The translations under genes and the position numbers were made by a program. Below, piece after piece: positions 33,541-42,532 of a DNA stretch of 64,000 nt (position 1 is the stretch's first letter; every line of letters starts with the position of its first letter). The notes beneath the pieces are model-generated. The model saw only the letters and a list, made by a program, of their open reading frames with translations, was not told the origin of the DNA and did not search any database. Source of the DNA: Pseudobacter ginsenosidimutans (GTDB taxonomy: Bacteria; Bacteroidota; Bacteroidia; Chitinophagales; Chitinophagaceae); assembly GCF_007970185.1 (NCBI RefSeq), contig NZ_CP042431.1, positions 7,671,342-7,735,341 on the forward strand, given 5' to 3'.

Positions 33541-34383
33541 CTATTTCGTATACAACGGCGTACGCTTCAGTAAATATTCAAGCGTATTCTTGTAAGCATC
33601 CTGTGTATTCCAGAAAGAATTGCGTTGCTGGCTGTACACGGTTACGCCTTTGTCATTGTAAATGCCCAGGTCCAGACTGGTCTGATAGTTTTGCTGGGCG
33701 GTACCGTAAGTGGAGCTGTTGTATTTCTTATCTTTCTTATCATCATCATCCTTTGTTTTCACTTGTCCATAAGTGTTAGAAGTAACGGTTTGCGTGGTTT
33801 TGTTCTGATTCACCACTCCGCTGATCACATACTCTACGCCCAGGATATTACAGAGATCCTCCATTGTATATCCTTTGATGTTCTGGTCCGTAATCCCCGC
33901 TTTGATCAGCAGCGCGTTGGTGGTACGGGGATCGAGTATAGTGAACATGCCTGCATGTTTGCTGAGAAAATTATAGGCTTCCTGCTGCACCTGGTCTCCA
34001 ACTGCATCATCAGCTGCCTGTCCGTCTTTCACGAAAGTGAAGGGAAGGAAAGCTACTTTGTTGTGATGTGATTCCAGGTTGGGATTGGCGGCGGGCTTTT
34101 GTTGCTGGCCGGCTGAGCTGCCTGATGGCTGACCGGCATTTCTGTTGAAGAATTCGATCCTTCCGCTGGCATAAGTGATCTTCAGGATCTCGGTCTTTTT
34201 GATACTATACGTAAGTGTTTCTCCTGCATAGGAAAATACGATAGCGGAATCATTGATCGACTGAACTTTTCCGGCAAGTTCATCACCATTGGTTTTGAGT
34301 ATTACATCATTCTTTGCAGGCTGCTGGGCATAAGTGATCATACCCATAAGAATCAGGGCTATCAGTAAGGTTAGCTTCTTCAT
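33541..34383 (-). CDS. Secreted protein, N-terminal small beta-domain plus CsgG/GNA1162-like domain
   Basis: 280 residues. Signal peptide 1-19 (LTLLIALILMGMITYA). Residues about 24-75 resemble a short Sm-like beta-domain common in Bacteroidota secreted proteins (DVILKTNGDELAGKVQSIND). After a Gln/Ser-rich linker, residues about 108-205 (KVAFLPFTFVKDGQAADDAV, CNILGVEYVISGVVNQNKTT) resemble the CsgG/GNA1162/TolB-N fold used by periplasmic envelope proteins. A Lys/Asp-rich stretch (DDDDKKDKKY) precedes the last part. The function is not recognised; an envelope-associated role is likely. It is followed upstream by a DUF4421 protein on the same strand. Confidence 0.55.
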   Translation of the reverse strand: MKKLTLLIALILMGMITYAQQPAKNDVILKTNGDELAGKVQSINDSAIVFSYAGETLTYSIKKTEILKITYASGRIEFFNRNAGQPSGSSAGQQQKPAANPNLESHHNKVAFLPFTFVKDGQAADDAVGDQVQQEAYNFLSKHAGMFTILDPRTTNALLIKAGITDQNIKGYTMEDLCNILGVEYVISGVVNQNKTTQTVTSNTYGQVKTKDDDDKKDKKYNSSTYGTAQQNYQTSLDLGIYNDKGVTVYSQQRNSFWNTQDAYKNTLEYLLKRTPLYTK

Positions 34384-34429
34384 ACAATATCAATTATGGT
34401 TTGTTTGGGAGATGTATAAAGATAATAAA

Positions 34430-35458
34430 TCATTTGATTCCGATGGTGCGCGATACCGCATCCACCGGCTTTTTTATCCAGGAAGGAGCATTGAGGCGGA
34501 AGCCGATCACGGCATGAAAGATGGTCCTGTCGTTTTCCACAATTACACTTGTCTTCTCCTCCCGGTAAGCAGACTCTGCAAAGCGCATGTAGATACCCGT
34601 GAAAAACCTCTGGCTGTTATAACCGATACCAGCCCTTCCATCCAGGCGGAAAATGAAATTCCTTTGCCTGCCAGACTCACTGTAAGTCTCATACCGGTTG
34701 GTGATCCTGCTGAATACATAGCCTGCTGCCGGTGTAAGTCCCAGGGCGAAATAGAATTTTTCCTTCAATACAAAATTGTAATGGTATCCTGCTCCCAGCA
34801 ACAATTCCAGGTTGTCTCCTCTTTGATTGAAGCCACCTGGCTCAGGAGGCGTTTTGTGGTCATTGATATAGTACCTGTAAAATAAAACGGGAATAAAACT
34901 GCCGGCACTCTTCAATTGCCGCTCTGACTGCGTTACAATGGCATTCACAGAAAAGTCAGGGTTAAAATTGTAAGCTGTGCTTCCTTCATATTGAGTGAAA
35001 GACAAGCCCGGGAACTGGATATAGGGAGAGTCCGGAGTCCAGGTTGGATCTACTTCAGGCGTATTCTCCAGGTAATAGCCTTTGGTGCGGGTATAAGACA
35101 GTTCCTGTATCCAATGCCTGAAATTGAAACCCACATTGAATCCTCCACTCCTCGTTTTTCCTTTGAGCGCATCATCGTCTTTGTCTGAAAACAATTTGGG
35201 AGCGAATCGGATGCCGAAAGAAATGAAGCGATAACTGAATCCCAGCCTGGTGGCCGATTCCACATTCGGGCTCAGGCGGATATCGAGTCCCGGGGTGATC
35301 ACGCCTATCCGCTCCACATCGGAGCTTTGACTAAGTTTGAGGGTAACAAAATCCGACATCGCCTCTATCTTCCGGGAAACAGGGAGCGTATCCGTCGCTG
35401 CCATCAGATAAAATGGGAAAAAAGAAAAAAACAACACGGCCGGCATGGTTCTTCTCAT
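34430..35458 (-). CDS. DUF4421 outer-membrane beta-barrel protein
   Basis: 342 residues from ATG 35458, giving signal peptide RRTMPAVLFFSFFPFYLMA; an ATG 36 bases upstream is in frame but less likely. The body is a series of alternating-residue beta strands rich in Tyr and Phe (SYRFISFGIRFAPKL, GFNVGFNFRHWIQELSYTRT, GTRAGIGY-type hairpins) typical of outer membrane barrels and of DUF4421. Function is unknown. It is divergent from the SARP-like regulator at 35546, and the minus strand reads TATATTTG immediately upstream (35462-35469), so transcription may start very close to the ATG. Confidence 0.72.
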   Translation of the reverse strand: MRRTMPAVLFFSFFPFYLMAATDTLPVSRKIEAMSDFVTLKLSQSSDVERIGVITPGLDIRLSPNVESATRLGFSYRFISFGIRFAPKLFSDKDDDALKGKTRSGGFNVGFNFRHWIQELSYTRTKGYYLENTPEVDPTWTPDSPYIQFPGLSFTQYEGSTAYNFNPDFSVNAIVTQSERQLKSAGSFIPVLFYRYYINDHKTPPEPGGFNQRGDNLELLLGAGYHYNFVLKEKFYFALGLTPAAGYVFSRITNRYETYSESGRQRNFIFRLDGRAGIGYNSQRFFTGIYMRFAESAYREEKTSVIVENDRTIFHAVIGFRLNAPSWIKKPVDAVSRTIGIK

Positions 35459-35508
35459 ACTCAAATATAAACTGTTGACGTTGCAACTTCGCATCAGGAA
35501 AATGAAAG

Positions 35509-35539
35509 TTTGACCTATGTTAAAGTTTTTTTAGATTTG
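35509..35539 (+). promoter_or_regulatory. Full Bacteroidota promoter (TTTG-N19-TAGATTTG)
   Basis: The -33 TTTG (35509-35512) and -7 TAGATTTG (35532-35539) are separated by 19 bases, an exact match to the Bacteroidota vegetative promoter consensus. The -7 element ends 6 bases before the ATG at 35546, so the transcript would be almost leaderless. Confidence 0.65.
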
Positions 35540-35545
35540 ATTCAG

Positions 35546-38101
35546 ATGCTTCGACCAACAGCAATATCATTGATTTTCATTTTCTTTTCCCTGCCTGCAT
35601 TCTGTCAATCCTTCGGTTTGCAGTTCTCCAGCCATGAGGCTGTACAGGAGAAAAGAACTTCCTTCAACCTTACCCCTGGTAAGCCTGCCTGCTTTGATCA
35701 GAATACCGATCTGCAGTTCGATTTCATGTTACGTTCCAATATGCCCATCTACTTCGGTTACCTGTTGCGGATCGTAACGGACCAGAACAGGAATATCGAT
35801 ATCGTTTACAATGAACGGCAGCGGCTGCTCAATTTCATCACCGGGGAAAAATTCATCAGTTGCCCGGTGGATTCCATCGGCGCATTCAACCAATGGAACC
35901 AGCTGACAATCCGGTTCGATACACATAACAAAACAGTGGAGTTCCTCGCCAATGGTCATGCGCTGGGCAAGAGCGCTATCGAGACCAATGATCAACTCTG
36001 CTGCCGCATCGTTTTCGGCGCCAATGATCTGCCGGGTTTCCAGACTGCCGATGTTGCTCCCTTCCTCATAAGGGAAATAAAGATCACTGAAAACAAGAAA
36101 CTACGTTACCATTTTCCCCTGGATGAGAACGGAGGGAATGAAGCGCATGAGCAGGTGTCCGATAAAAAATACTTCGTTGCCAACCCGGGCTGGATCGCTC
36201 CCATGCACCAGAACTGGAAAAAAGTGTATAGCACACAAACGGGCTCTGTTCCTGCCCTGGCCTACAATAAAGAAAAGGATATCCTCTACATCATTTCCGG
36301 GGACTCCCTCTACGAGTACTCCCCCAGGAACGACGCCATCCGCATCACCAGGTTATCGGAAAAAAGAAGGGATATGGCCTATGGCAACCAGGGGATCTAC
36401 AACCATATCAATAATAAACTGTACAATTTCTATATCGATGAGCACTCGGTGAGCGTCTACGATACGCTGCAAGCGAGGTGGGACAAGAGTTTTCACAGTG
36501 ACCCGCTCACCATTTTCTGGCAGGCCAACAAGTTCATTTCTTCCACTGATACTTCCCTGTACACCGTGGCCGGATATGGCCAGCTGCATTACAAGAATCT
36601 TATTCAACGCTATAGTTTCAACACGCAGCGTTGGGATACCATCCACCCGAAAGGGGATTTCTTCATGCCCCGTTACCTGGCCGCGCTTGGTATGAATGCC
36701 AGCGGCGATACTGCGTATATCCTTGGTGGTTATGGCAGCAAAACCGGCGACCAAATGCTGAATCCCCGCCACAGCTATGATCTGCTGGCTTTCGATGTGC
36801 GTGGCCGGCAATTCACCAAACTCACGGAACTGAAAGAACCGGAACATCCGTTCGTGTTTTCCAACAGCCTTATCCTGGAACCGGGAACAGACAATTTTTA
36901 TACACTGATCTATCCCAACGACCGTTTCAATTCACGATTGCAACTCATCAAAGGCTCGCTTCACAATACAGACTATGAGCCGATGGCTGATACCATCCCC
37001 TACCAGTTCCTTGACGTGGAATCCTTTGTAGACCTGTTCTACAGCCCCGTTTCCAAAAAACTGCTGGCAGTAACCCTGCACACCGGCAAGGATACGGTTA
37101 CTGACGTGAACGTGTACTCGCTGAATTTCCCTCCCAATAAAATGATCGCGGCCACCACAACGGCTACAACCGAAAGCGCCGGCAAATGGCTCTATATCAT
37201 TGGCGGGATCTTGCTGGCCCTGGCATTCAGCCGTATTTTCCTGAAGAACAGAAAGAAGAAATCAGAAAAAACAGATCCAGCAACGGATATAAATCACCAG
37301 CATCAGGAAGCAGCTGCTCCAGACGCCAGCCACCTGGCGCCATCTATAACATTGGCGCCTTCACCGGCTGTGGATACCACGGCCATTTATTTGTTCGGAC
37401 AATTTGAAGTGCTGAGCCGTGATAAACAAAACCTCACAGCCAGCTTCTCTCCTTTGCTGAAAGAACTGTTCCTGCTGATCCTGTTGCATACCTGTAAAGA
37501 CGGTAAAGGCATCAGTCCTGAAAAACTGCTGGAGATCCTCTGGCCCGACAAATCGTCCAAGGATGCACGCAACAATTACCAGGTGAATATCGCCAAACTG
37601 AAAACGATCTGTGAAAAAATAGGTGGCATCAATATCAACCGTGATACAGGCCACCTGAGATTGCTGGCAGAGGAGGAAAATATCTTTATAGATTACAAAC
37701 GATTCGCAGAGCTTACCGGCGGAGCCTATACCATCAACAATCAATATGTGACAGCATTGCTGGAACTGATACAGAGGGGAGGATTCTTGCAACAACTGCA
37801 TTACAGCTGGCTGGACGATTATAAATCAGAAGTCTCCGGCATCATCAGCGACATCTTCGTCAAATACGCCACCACAGCGGATCCCGAGGCCAATGCCGAG
37901 CTTACGCTCCGTTTTGCCAATGCGGTGTTCCTCTTTGATCAGCTGAATGAGGAAGCGTTGGTGTACAAGTGCAAAAGCCTGATGATCCTCGGACGCCATG
38001 GCATGGCTAAGGATACTTTCTCCAAATTCGCCAAGGAATACCGCGAGAATTATGGAGTGGATTTTGAGAAGACCTTCGTTCAGATCACCGGAAACTCCTG
38101 A
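35546..38101 (+). CDS. One-component transmembrane regulator: LamG/kelch-like sensor, TM helix, SARP-like winged helix
   Basis: 851 residues from ATG 35546; an in-frame TTG at 35510 falls inside the promoter. Signal peptide 1-20. Residues about 20-205 look like a LamG/concanavalin-type beta-sandwich (FNQWNQLTIRFDTHNKTVEF). About 220-530 are kelch-like propeller blades (LAALGMNASGDTAYILGGYG). One membrane helix lies at about 548-566. The cytoplasmic part begins near 613 with an OmpR/SARP-type winged helix (FSPLLKELFLLILLHTCKDG, LEILWPDKSSKDARNNYQVN) and ends with a BTAD-like helical region to 851. It probably senses an extracytoplasmic ligand and binds DNA directly. It converges with the PUL at 38109-51915, a candidate target. 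Confidence 0.8.
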   Translation: MLRPTAISLIFIFFSLPAFCQSFGLQFSSHEAVQEKRTSFNLTPGKPACFDQNTDLQFDFMLRSNMPIYFGYLLRIVTDQNRNIDIVYNERQRLLNFITGEKFISCPVDSIGAFNQWNQLTIRFDTHNKTVEFLANGHALGKSAIETNDQLCCRIVFGANDLPGFQTADVAPFLIREIKITENKKLRYHFPLDENGGNEAHEQVSDKKYFVANPGWIAPMHQNWKKVYSTQTGSVPALAYNKEKDILYIISGDSLYEYSPRNDAIRITRLSEKRRDMAYGNQGIYNHINNKLYNFYIDEHSVSVYDTLQARWDKSFHSDPLTIFWQANKFISSTDTSLYTVAGYGQLHYKNLIQRYSFNTQRWDTIHPKGDFFMPRYLAALGMNASGDTAYILGGYGSKTGDQMLNPRHSYDLLAFDVRGRQFTKLTELKEPEHPFVFSNSLILEPGTDNFYTLIYPNDRFNSRLQLIKGSLHNTDYEPMADTIPYQFLDVESFVDLFYSPVSKKLLAVTLHTGKDTVTDVNVYSLNFPPNKMIAATTTATTESAGKWLYIIGGILLALAFSRIFLKNRKKKSEKTDPATDINHQHQEAAAPDASHLAPSITLAPSPAVDTTAIYLFGQFEVLSRDKQNLTASFSPLLKELFLLILLHTCKDGKGISPEKLLEILWPDKSSKDARNNYQVNIAKLKTICEKIGGININRDTGHLRLLAEEENIFIDYKRFAELTGGAYTINNQYVTALLELIQRGGFLQQLHYSWLDDYKSEVSGIISDIFVKYATTADPEANAELTLRFANAVFLFDQLNEEALVYKCKSLMILGRHGMAKDTFSKFAKEYRENYGVDFEKTFVQITGNS

Positions 38102-38108
38102 TAAAATT

Positions 38109-39359
38109 CTATTTCACCGCCGTCGGTTTTGCCGGCGTTAATGCAATTTCTTTTTTCAGCATCCTGCCACCATCACCGGCAAGCCGCATGTAATAATCGG
38201 AGGAGCAGGCAGTACCATCTTCATCCAGGGTCAGGAAACTGGAACCTGCCGGCACCATTGCCTGAGTTTCTGCTGTTTTCGCGATCTGGTTGCCTTCATT
38301 GTATTCATCAAACATCGAAATATAAAAGCCCTGTGCACCGGCCCGCATCATATTGTAAAACTGGCGCCACATGAATTCGCCATGCACTCGTTGTCTTTCC
38401 TGCAGGTCGCCGGGCATGATGCAGGGCTGGTAATCGATGCCATTGGCTTTACAGAAAGTAACATCGGGCGCATTGGTCTGCACCAGGAAATTATCGGAAT
38501 CGATGATCTTGCTCATGCGCCCCACCATCCAGGGTGAAAGCATATTGAAATTCTTGTACACTTCAATGAAGCCTGGCCTGCTGTCGCTGTTCTGGCTACG
38601 CCAGTGCGTAGGCACTCCGCCAATCACGTAACAGCCCTGGTCTTTGAACCACTTGATCACATCTATACAGGCAGCGGCGGTGAAATTGTGGTTGTTATCG
38701 TTAAAACCGAAGCCCCAGATACATACCACCGGTTTTCCGTTCTGCTTCGCATAGGCGGAGCTGGTAGTGTATGTTTTCATTTTGTTGGTCCAGTCGGTTT
38801 TTACTTCAGTCTGCATATTGTTCCAGCCGCTCACATCGTACATGATATAAAACTTGCGGCCATATTTTTCTGCAGCGGTCTTTACCCTGGCGGTAACGGC
38901 ATCACGGATTCCGCCTTCAATGCCATTGGGATTGAAGCGCTGGAGGGCCGCGCAATCCAGGTTGTATTGTTTCATCCAATTGAAATGAACGTCAACTGTC
39001 TGATCATCGTAGTTGGAAAAAAGATGCGCAGGATTTCCATTGTTGAGATCGGCCCAGCCGGTGGCGTAGGTTTTCGTATAGTCGCGAACGTCAGGCCAGC
39101 TCTTGATACCATTGTTGGTGGAGGAAGGAAGCTTGCCCCAGTCCTGCGTCCAATGCCAGTACATATTGATGGGGCCTCCGTCGCCATTACAGGCAAACCA
39201 TCCCTGGTAGCCTACGGTGACCTTGCCCACAACATCGCCAACGGGTGAGGGCCAGGTTGGTTTATCTTCTTCCTTTTCTCCTCCCCCATCGCTTTTGGAA
39301 CAACTGAGCCAGGTACTACCCAGCAACAGAAGAAGGATATGATGAAATCGTATTTGCAT
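38109..39359 (-). CDS. GH71/GH99-like glycoside hydrolase, lipoprotein (last gene of PUL)
   Basis: 416 residues with lipobox LLLGSTWLSC and a Gly/Glu-rich linker. The catalytic domain starts at VTVGYQGWFACNGDGG and contains VDVHFNWMKQYNLDCAALQRF, FYIMYDVSGWNNM, VVCIWGFGFND and a C-terminal ISMFDEYNEGNQIAK with conserved acidic residues. This pattern matches the Bacteroidota GH71/99-like family; GH99 itself contains endo-alpha-1,2-mannanases. It is the second member in the PUL (the first is at 42533) and is 19 bases after the GH43 gene. The GH99-type specificity is an inference from family and from the GH92 partner. Confidence 0.78.
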   Translation of the reverse strand: MQIRFHHILLLLLGSTWLSCSKSDGGGEKEEDKPTWPSPVGDVVGKVTVGYQGWFACNGDGGPINMYWHWTQDWGKLPSSTNNGIKSWPDVRDYTKTYATGWADLNNGNPAHLFSNYDDQTVDVHFNWMKQYNLDCAALQRFNPNGIEGGIRDAVTARVKTAAEKYGRKFYIMYDVSGWNNMQTEVKTDWTNKMKTYTTSSAYAKQNGKPVVCIWGFGFNDNNHNFTAAACIDVIKWFKDQGCYVIGGVPTHWRSQNSDSRPGFIEVYKNFNMLSPWMVGRMSKIIDSDNFLVQTNAPDVTFCKANGIDYQPCIMPGDLQERQRVHGEFMWRQFYNMMRAGAQGFYISMFDEYNEGNQIAKTAETQAMVPAGSSFLTLDEDGTACSSDYYMRLAGDGGRMLKKEIALTPAKPTAVK

Positions 39360-39378
39360 GGTTGTTGGTTTTCGTTTT

Positions 39379-40350
39379 TTATTTTTTTCCTGCGGTCTGC
39401 ACCACTTTTTTGATCAGGCCGTTTTCCGTGTAGCTGAGCCTGTCTGCACAGATACTGCGCAGCCAGTCGTGTTTTGAAATGGAACTATTGTGATAGAATG
39501 CATACCAGTTTCCCTTGAATTCCACAATGGAACCGTGGTTGGTGTAACTGTCGGTGGGATCCATATAGATCCCGCGATAGGTCCAGGGACCGAGCGGACT
39601 ATTGCTGGTAGCGTAGCGCATGCGGTTGTGCAGATTGGCTTCATCGTGGTTATCGGAGTAGGAAAGATAATAGATTCCGTTGCGCTTGTGCACCCAGGCG
39701 GCTTCGTGGAAATCCACGAGGCCGGTCATGTTTTGCATGGCGCCATCGATCTCCATCATATTGTCTTTTAGTTTTCCTCCTTTGCAAACACCGCCGCCGC
39801 CCTGGTAGAAATAGGCTTTGCCATCATCGTCAACAAATACACAGGGATCGATCAAGGGATCGATGCCCGGAATATATCCCTGTACGGTGAAATCGCTGGC
39901 TGGTTTCTTGCTGGTGGCCACGCCGATCTTCCAGCTGGTATTCCATTCTGTTTCGCTGGGATGGGGAAAATAGAAATAGTAAGTGCCGTTCTTGTAGGCG
40001 CAATCGGGCGCCCACATGAAGCCACCATCGGGCCTTCCCCAACTAACCTGGCTGGCGCGCAGGATCTCGCCGTGATCGGTCCAGTTGATCATGTCATTGG
40101 TGGAAAAAACATGGTACTGATCCATCAGGTCGCAGCCGCGTGGTGGTTCGATATCATGAGAAGCATATACGTACAAGCGACCATCCGCCCAAACATGGGC
40201 GGATGGATCTGCTGTGTACATATGGGTAATGAACGGATTTTTGTGTTCTTTCGCCCAGAGGTCAACGGGTTTCTCCTCTTCGCTCTTTTTGGAAGAGCAG
40301 GCCGAAAGAACGAAAACCAAACCTGCAGCTATTGAGAAAACTGGTTTCAT
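39379..40350 (-). CDS. GH43-family glycosidase, lipoprotein form
   Basis: 323 residues with lipobox VFVLSACSS. The five-bladed propeller begins MYTADPSAHVWADGRLYVYA with the catalytic base Asp, followed by the pKa-modulating Asp in LIDPCVFVDDDG and the general acid Glu in VDFHEAAWVHKR. GH43 enzymes are mostly alpha-L-arabinofuranosidases and beta-xylosidases. It overlaps the stop of the upstream paralogue (ATGA) and is very similar to it along the full catalytic domain, so the pair arose by tandem duplication. Its lipid anchor differs from the paralogue's N-terminal membrane segment, suggesting different location or surface exposure (inference). Confidence 0.88.
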   Translation of the reverse strand: MKPVFSIAAGLVFVLSACSSKKSEEEKPVDLWAKEHKNPFITHMYTADPSAHVWADGRLYVYASHDIEPPRGCDLMDQYHVFSTNDMINWTDHGEILRASQVSWGRPDGGFMWAPDCAYKNGTYYFYFPHPSETEWNTSWKIGVATSKKPASDFTVQGYIPGIDPLIDPCVFVDDDGKAYFYQGGGGVCKGGKLKDNMMEIDGAMQNMTGLVDFHEAAWVHKRNGIYYLSYSDNHDEANLHNRMRYATSNSPLGPWTYRGIYMDPTDSYTNHGSIVEFKGNWYAFYHNSSISKHDWLRSICADRLSYTENGLIKKVVQTAGKK

Positions 40351-41339
40351 GGTTTAGGTTTTACACCACTGGTCTGCTCCACCATTTTGATGGAACCGTC
40401 TTCATTGAAGTAGAGCTTGTCTACACAAACGGAACGCAGCCAGTCGTGATTACTCAATACACTGTTGTGGTAGAAAGAATACCATTGTCCTTTGAATTCC
40501 ACGATGGAGCCGTGATTGGTGTAGCTATCGGTGGGTTCCATGTAGATGCCCTGGTGTTTCCAGGGACCGAGGGGACTGTTGCTGGTAGCATATCTCATGC
40601 GATTGTGCTTCCCATCCACATCGTGATTATCTGAATAAGAGAGATAATAAACGCCATTGCGTTTGTGTATCCAGGTGGCTTCATGGAAGTCTTCGAGTCC
40701 TTCCATTTTTTTCATTTCTCCATCTATCTCCACCATATTGTCTTTCAGCTTGCCGCCCTTGCAGGTGCCGCCGCCGCCATGATAGAAATAAGCCTGTCCG
40801 TCATCATCGATGAATACACAGGGGTCGATCATGGGGTCGATGCCTTCAATAAAGCCCTGCACTTTGAAATCGCTGGCAGGTTTCTTACTGGTAGCTACGC
40901 CGATCTTCCAGGTGGTATTCCATTCGGTGCCGCTTGGATGCGGGAAATAGAAATAGTAAGTACCGTTCTTGTATGCGCAGTCCGGCGCCCACATGAAGCC
41001 ACCTTCTTTGCGTCCCCAGGGCACCTGGCTGGCGCGCAGGATCTCGCCATGATCTTTCCAGTGCACCATATCATCTGTTGAGAATACATGATACTGATCC
41101 ATCAGATCACAGCCGCGTGGCGGTGCGATATCATGGGAGGCATACACGTAGAGCCTGCCATCTGCCCACACATGGGCGGATGGATCTGCTGTATACATAT
41201 GACGGATTATGGGGTTACCTTTTGGTTTGTCTTTGGTAAAGCCAAACAGGAATAATGTACTTACACCCAGTGCAACTATTCCGGCTGCGGCAAACAGTAC
41301 GATCTTACGCTTCACAATAAATGATTTTCGCATGTTCAT
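40347..41339 (-). CDS. GH43-family glycosidase, membrane-anchored or secreted paralogue
   Basis: 330 residues; an in-frame ATG two codons later (41333) is an equally good start. The N-terminus carries basic residues and a hydrophobic segment (KIVLFAAAGIVALGVSTLFL) with no lipobox. The catalytic domain repeats the GH43 landmarks: ADPSAHVWADG, MIDPCVFIDDDG, EDFHEATWIHKR. It is nearly collinear with the next gene, with which it shares a 4-base overlap. The substrate is probably a pentose-decorated glycan, by family precedent. It follows the duplicated-module lipoprotein by 5 bases. Confidence 0.88.
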   Translation of the reverse strand: MNMRKSFIVKRKIVLFAAAGIVALGVSTLFLFGFTKDKPKGNPIIRHMYTADPSAHVWADGRLYVYASHDIAPPRGCDLMDQYHVFSTDDMVHWKDHGEILRASQVPWGRKEGGFMWAPDCAYKNGTYYFYFPHPSGTEWNTTWKIGVATSKKPASDFKVQGFIEGIDPMIDPCVFIDDDGQAYFYHGGGGTCKGGKLKDNMVEIDGEMKKMEGLEDFHEATWIHKRNGVYYLSYSDNHDVDGKHNRMRYATSNSPLGPWKHQGIYMEPTDSYTNHGSIVEFKGQWYSFYHNSVLSNHDWLRSVCVDKLYFNEDGSIKMVEQTSGVKPKP

Positions 41340-41344
41340 ATATG

Positions 41345-42496
41345 TTATGGTTTCTCAACTATCCTCAGGTCGTCTATCGCCACGTTGAGCGGCGCAGTAT
41401 GCGATTTGTCCTTCGTCCAGAAATAGATCCGGAAGAAATTGAACGCCGCCAGATCAGGACCATTGTCGCCATTGGATTCCGCTGCATCGGACCAGTTGAG
41501 CGTAAGCTCATTCCAGCCGCTTTTCAGGTTGGGGATCATAGGCCCGAGATTCCAGGAATATTCCTTTTTATCGGATTCACCGGAGCTGGTCAGCTCGATC
41601 TGTCCATCATCTTTCAGCAGGCTAACGTCAGACAAATAGAACCAGAATTTGAATTGTCCGGTGGCCTTTGTAAGACCGGCATTCACAGCAGTGGGACGTT
41701 TGTAGATGAAGTGCATATAATCTTCATTCAAAGCAATAGCGGATTTCAGGCTGGCTTCCCCTTCTTTCTTATTGGTCTTATCAACCGACTTGGGACCAAC
41801 GATCTCCCAATTCGTGTCTGCATCACAGTTAGCGAACAGTTCGTTCACTTTGGGTCTTGCGCGTACTTTGATATCGTCGATCGCCACTACCATATCAGGA
41901 TGGGCCTTGTCTTTTGTGAATAGATAGATCCGGAAGAAATCCAGTTTGCTAAGGTCGGGTCCGCCGTCGCCAGAGATATCAGCCTTGGCGAAGTCCAGTT
42001 TCATTTCATTCCAGTCGGGTTTCAAGTCGGGAATCAATGATGGCGCAAGGTTCCAGGCATATTCTTTTTTATCAGACTCTTTGGAACTGGTGAGCTCGAT
42101 CTGCCCATCCATTTTGAGTAATGAAGGATCGCCTATATACAACCAGAAAACCAACTGACCTGTTTCGCGCGTGAGTTTGGAATCGATCGAAGTTGGGCGG
42201 CGCTTGATAAAATGTGCATAGTCCTCATTGGTATTGATAGCCGTTTTCAGACTGGCATCTCCTTGTTTCTTATTGCCTTTGTCAACGGCTTTTGGTCCGG
42301 TGATCTCCCAGTCTGTATCAGCTTCACAGGGATCGAATTCCACGAGTGTAGGATCAGGCGGAGGGCCGGGATCAACAGGAGTGGGTTTAACACCACTGGT
42401 ATCCCGCGATGAATAGTCATCAGCTTTCTGGCAGCCTGCAATGGCCAGCCCCAGCAGGAGCAGGTATACTGCCATGATCGGTTTGAAATATTTCAT
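41345..42496 (-). CDS. Lipoprotein with two tandem copies of a beta-sandwich-like module
   Basis: 383 residues. Lipobox LLGLAIAGC, followed by a Pro/Asp-rich linker. Two repeats of about 160 residues follow, at roughly 53-215 and 218-383. Each starts DPCEADTDWEITGPKAVDK or ANCDADTNWEIVGPKSVDK and ends with VVAIDDIKV or NVAIDDLRI. Between these both copies share DGQIELTSS-ESDKKEY-WNL and FFRIY-TKDK. The shape resembles galactose-binding or CBM-like beta-sandwich domains; no catalytic residues are evident. It probably binds the PUL's glycan on the cell surface (a SusE/F-like role). It sits between the GH99-like and GH43 genes. Confidence 0.72.
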   Translation of the reverse strand: MKYFKPIMAVYLLLLGLAIAGCQKADDYSSRDTSGVKPTPVDPGPPPDPTLVEFDPCEADTDWEITGPKAVDKGNKKQGDASLKTAINTNEDYAHFIKRRPTSIDSKLTRETGQLVFWLYIGDPSLLKMDGQIELTSSKESDKKEYAWNLAPSLIPDLKPDWNEMKLDFAKADISGDGGPDLSKLDFFRIYLFTKDKAHPDMVVAIDDIKVRARPKVNELFANCDADTNWEIVGPKSVDKTNKKEGEASLKSAIALNEDYMHFIYKRPTAVNAGLTKATGQFKFWFYLSDVSLLKDDGQIELTSSGESDKKEYSWNLGPMIPNLKSGWNELTLNWSDAAESNGDNGPDLAAFNFFRIYFWTKDKSHTAPLNVAIDDLRIVEKP

Positions 42497-42532
42497 TTCG
42501 TATCAGTTTGAGTTTACGAATAACGTTTACTG

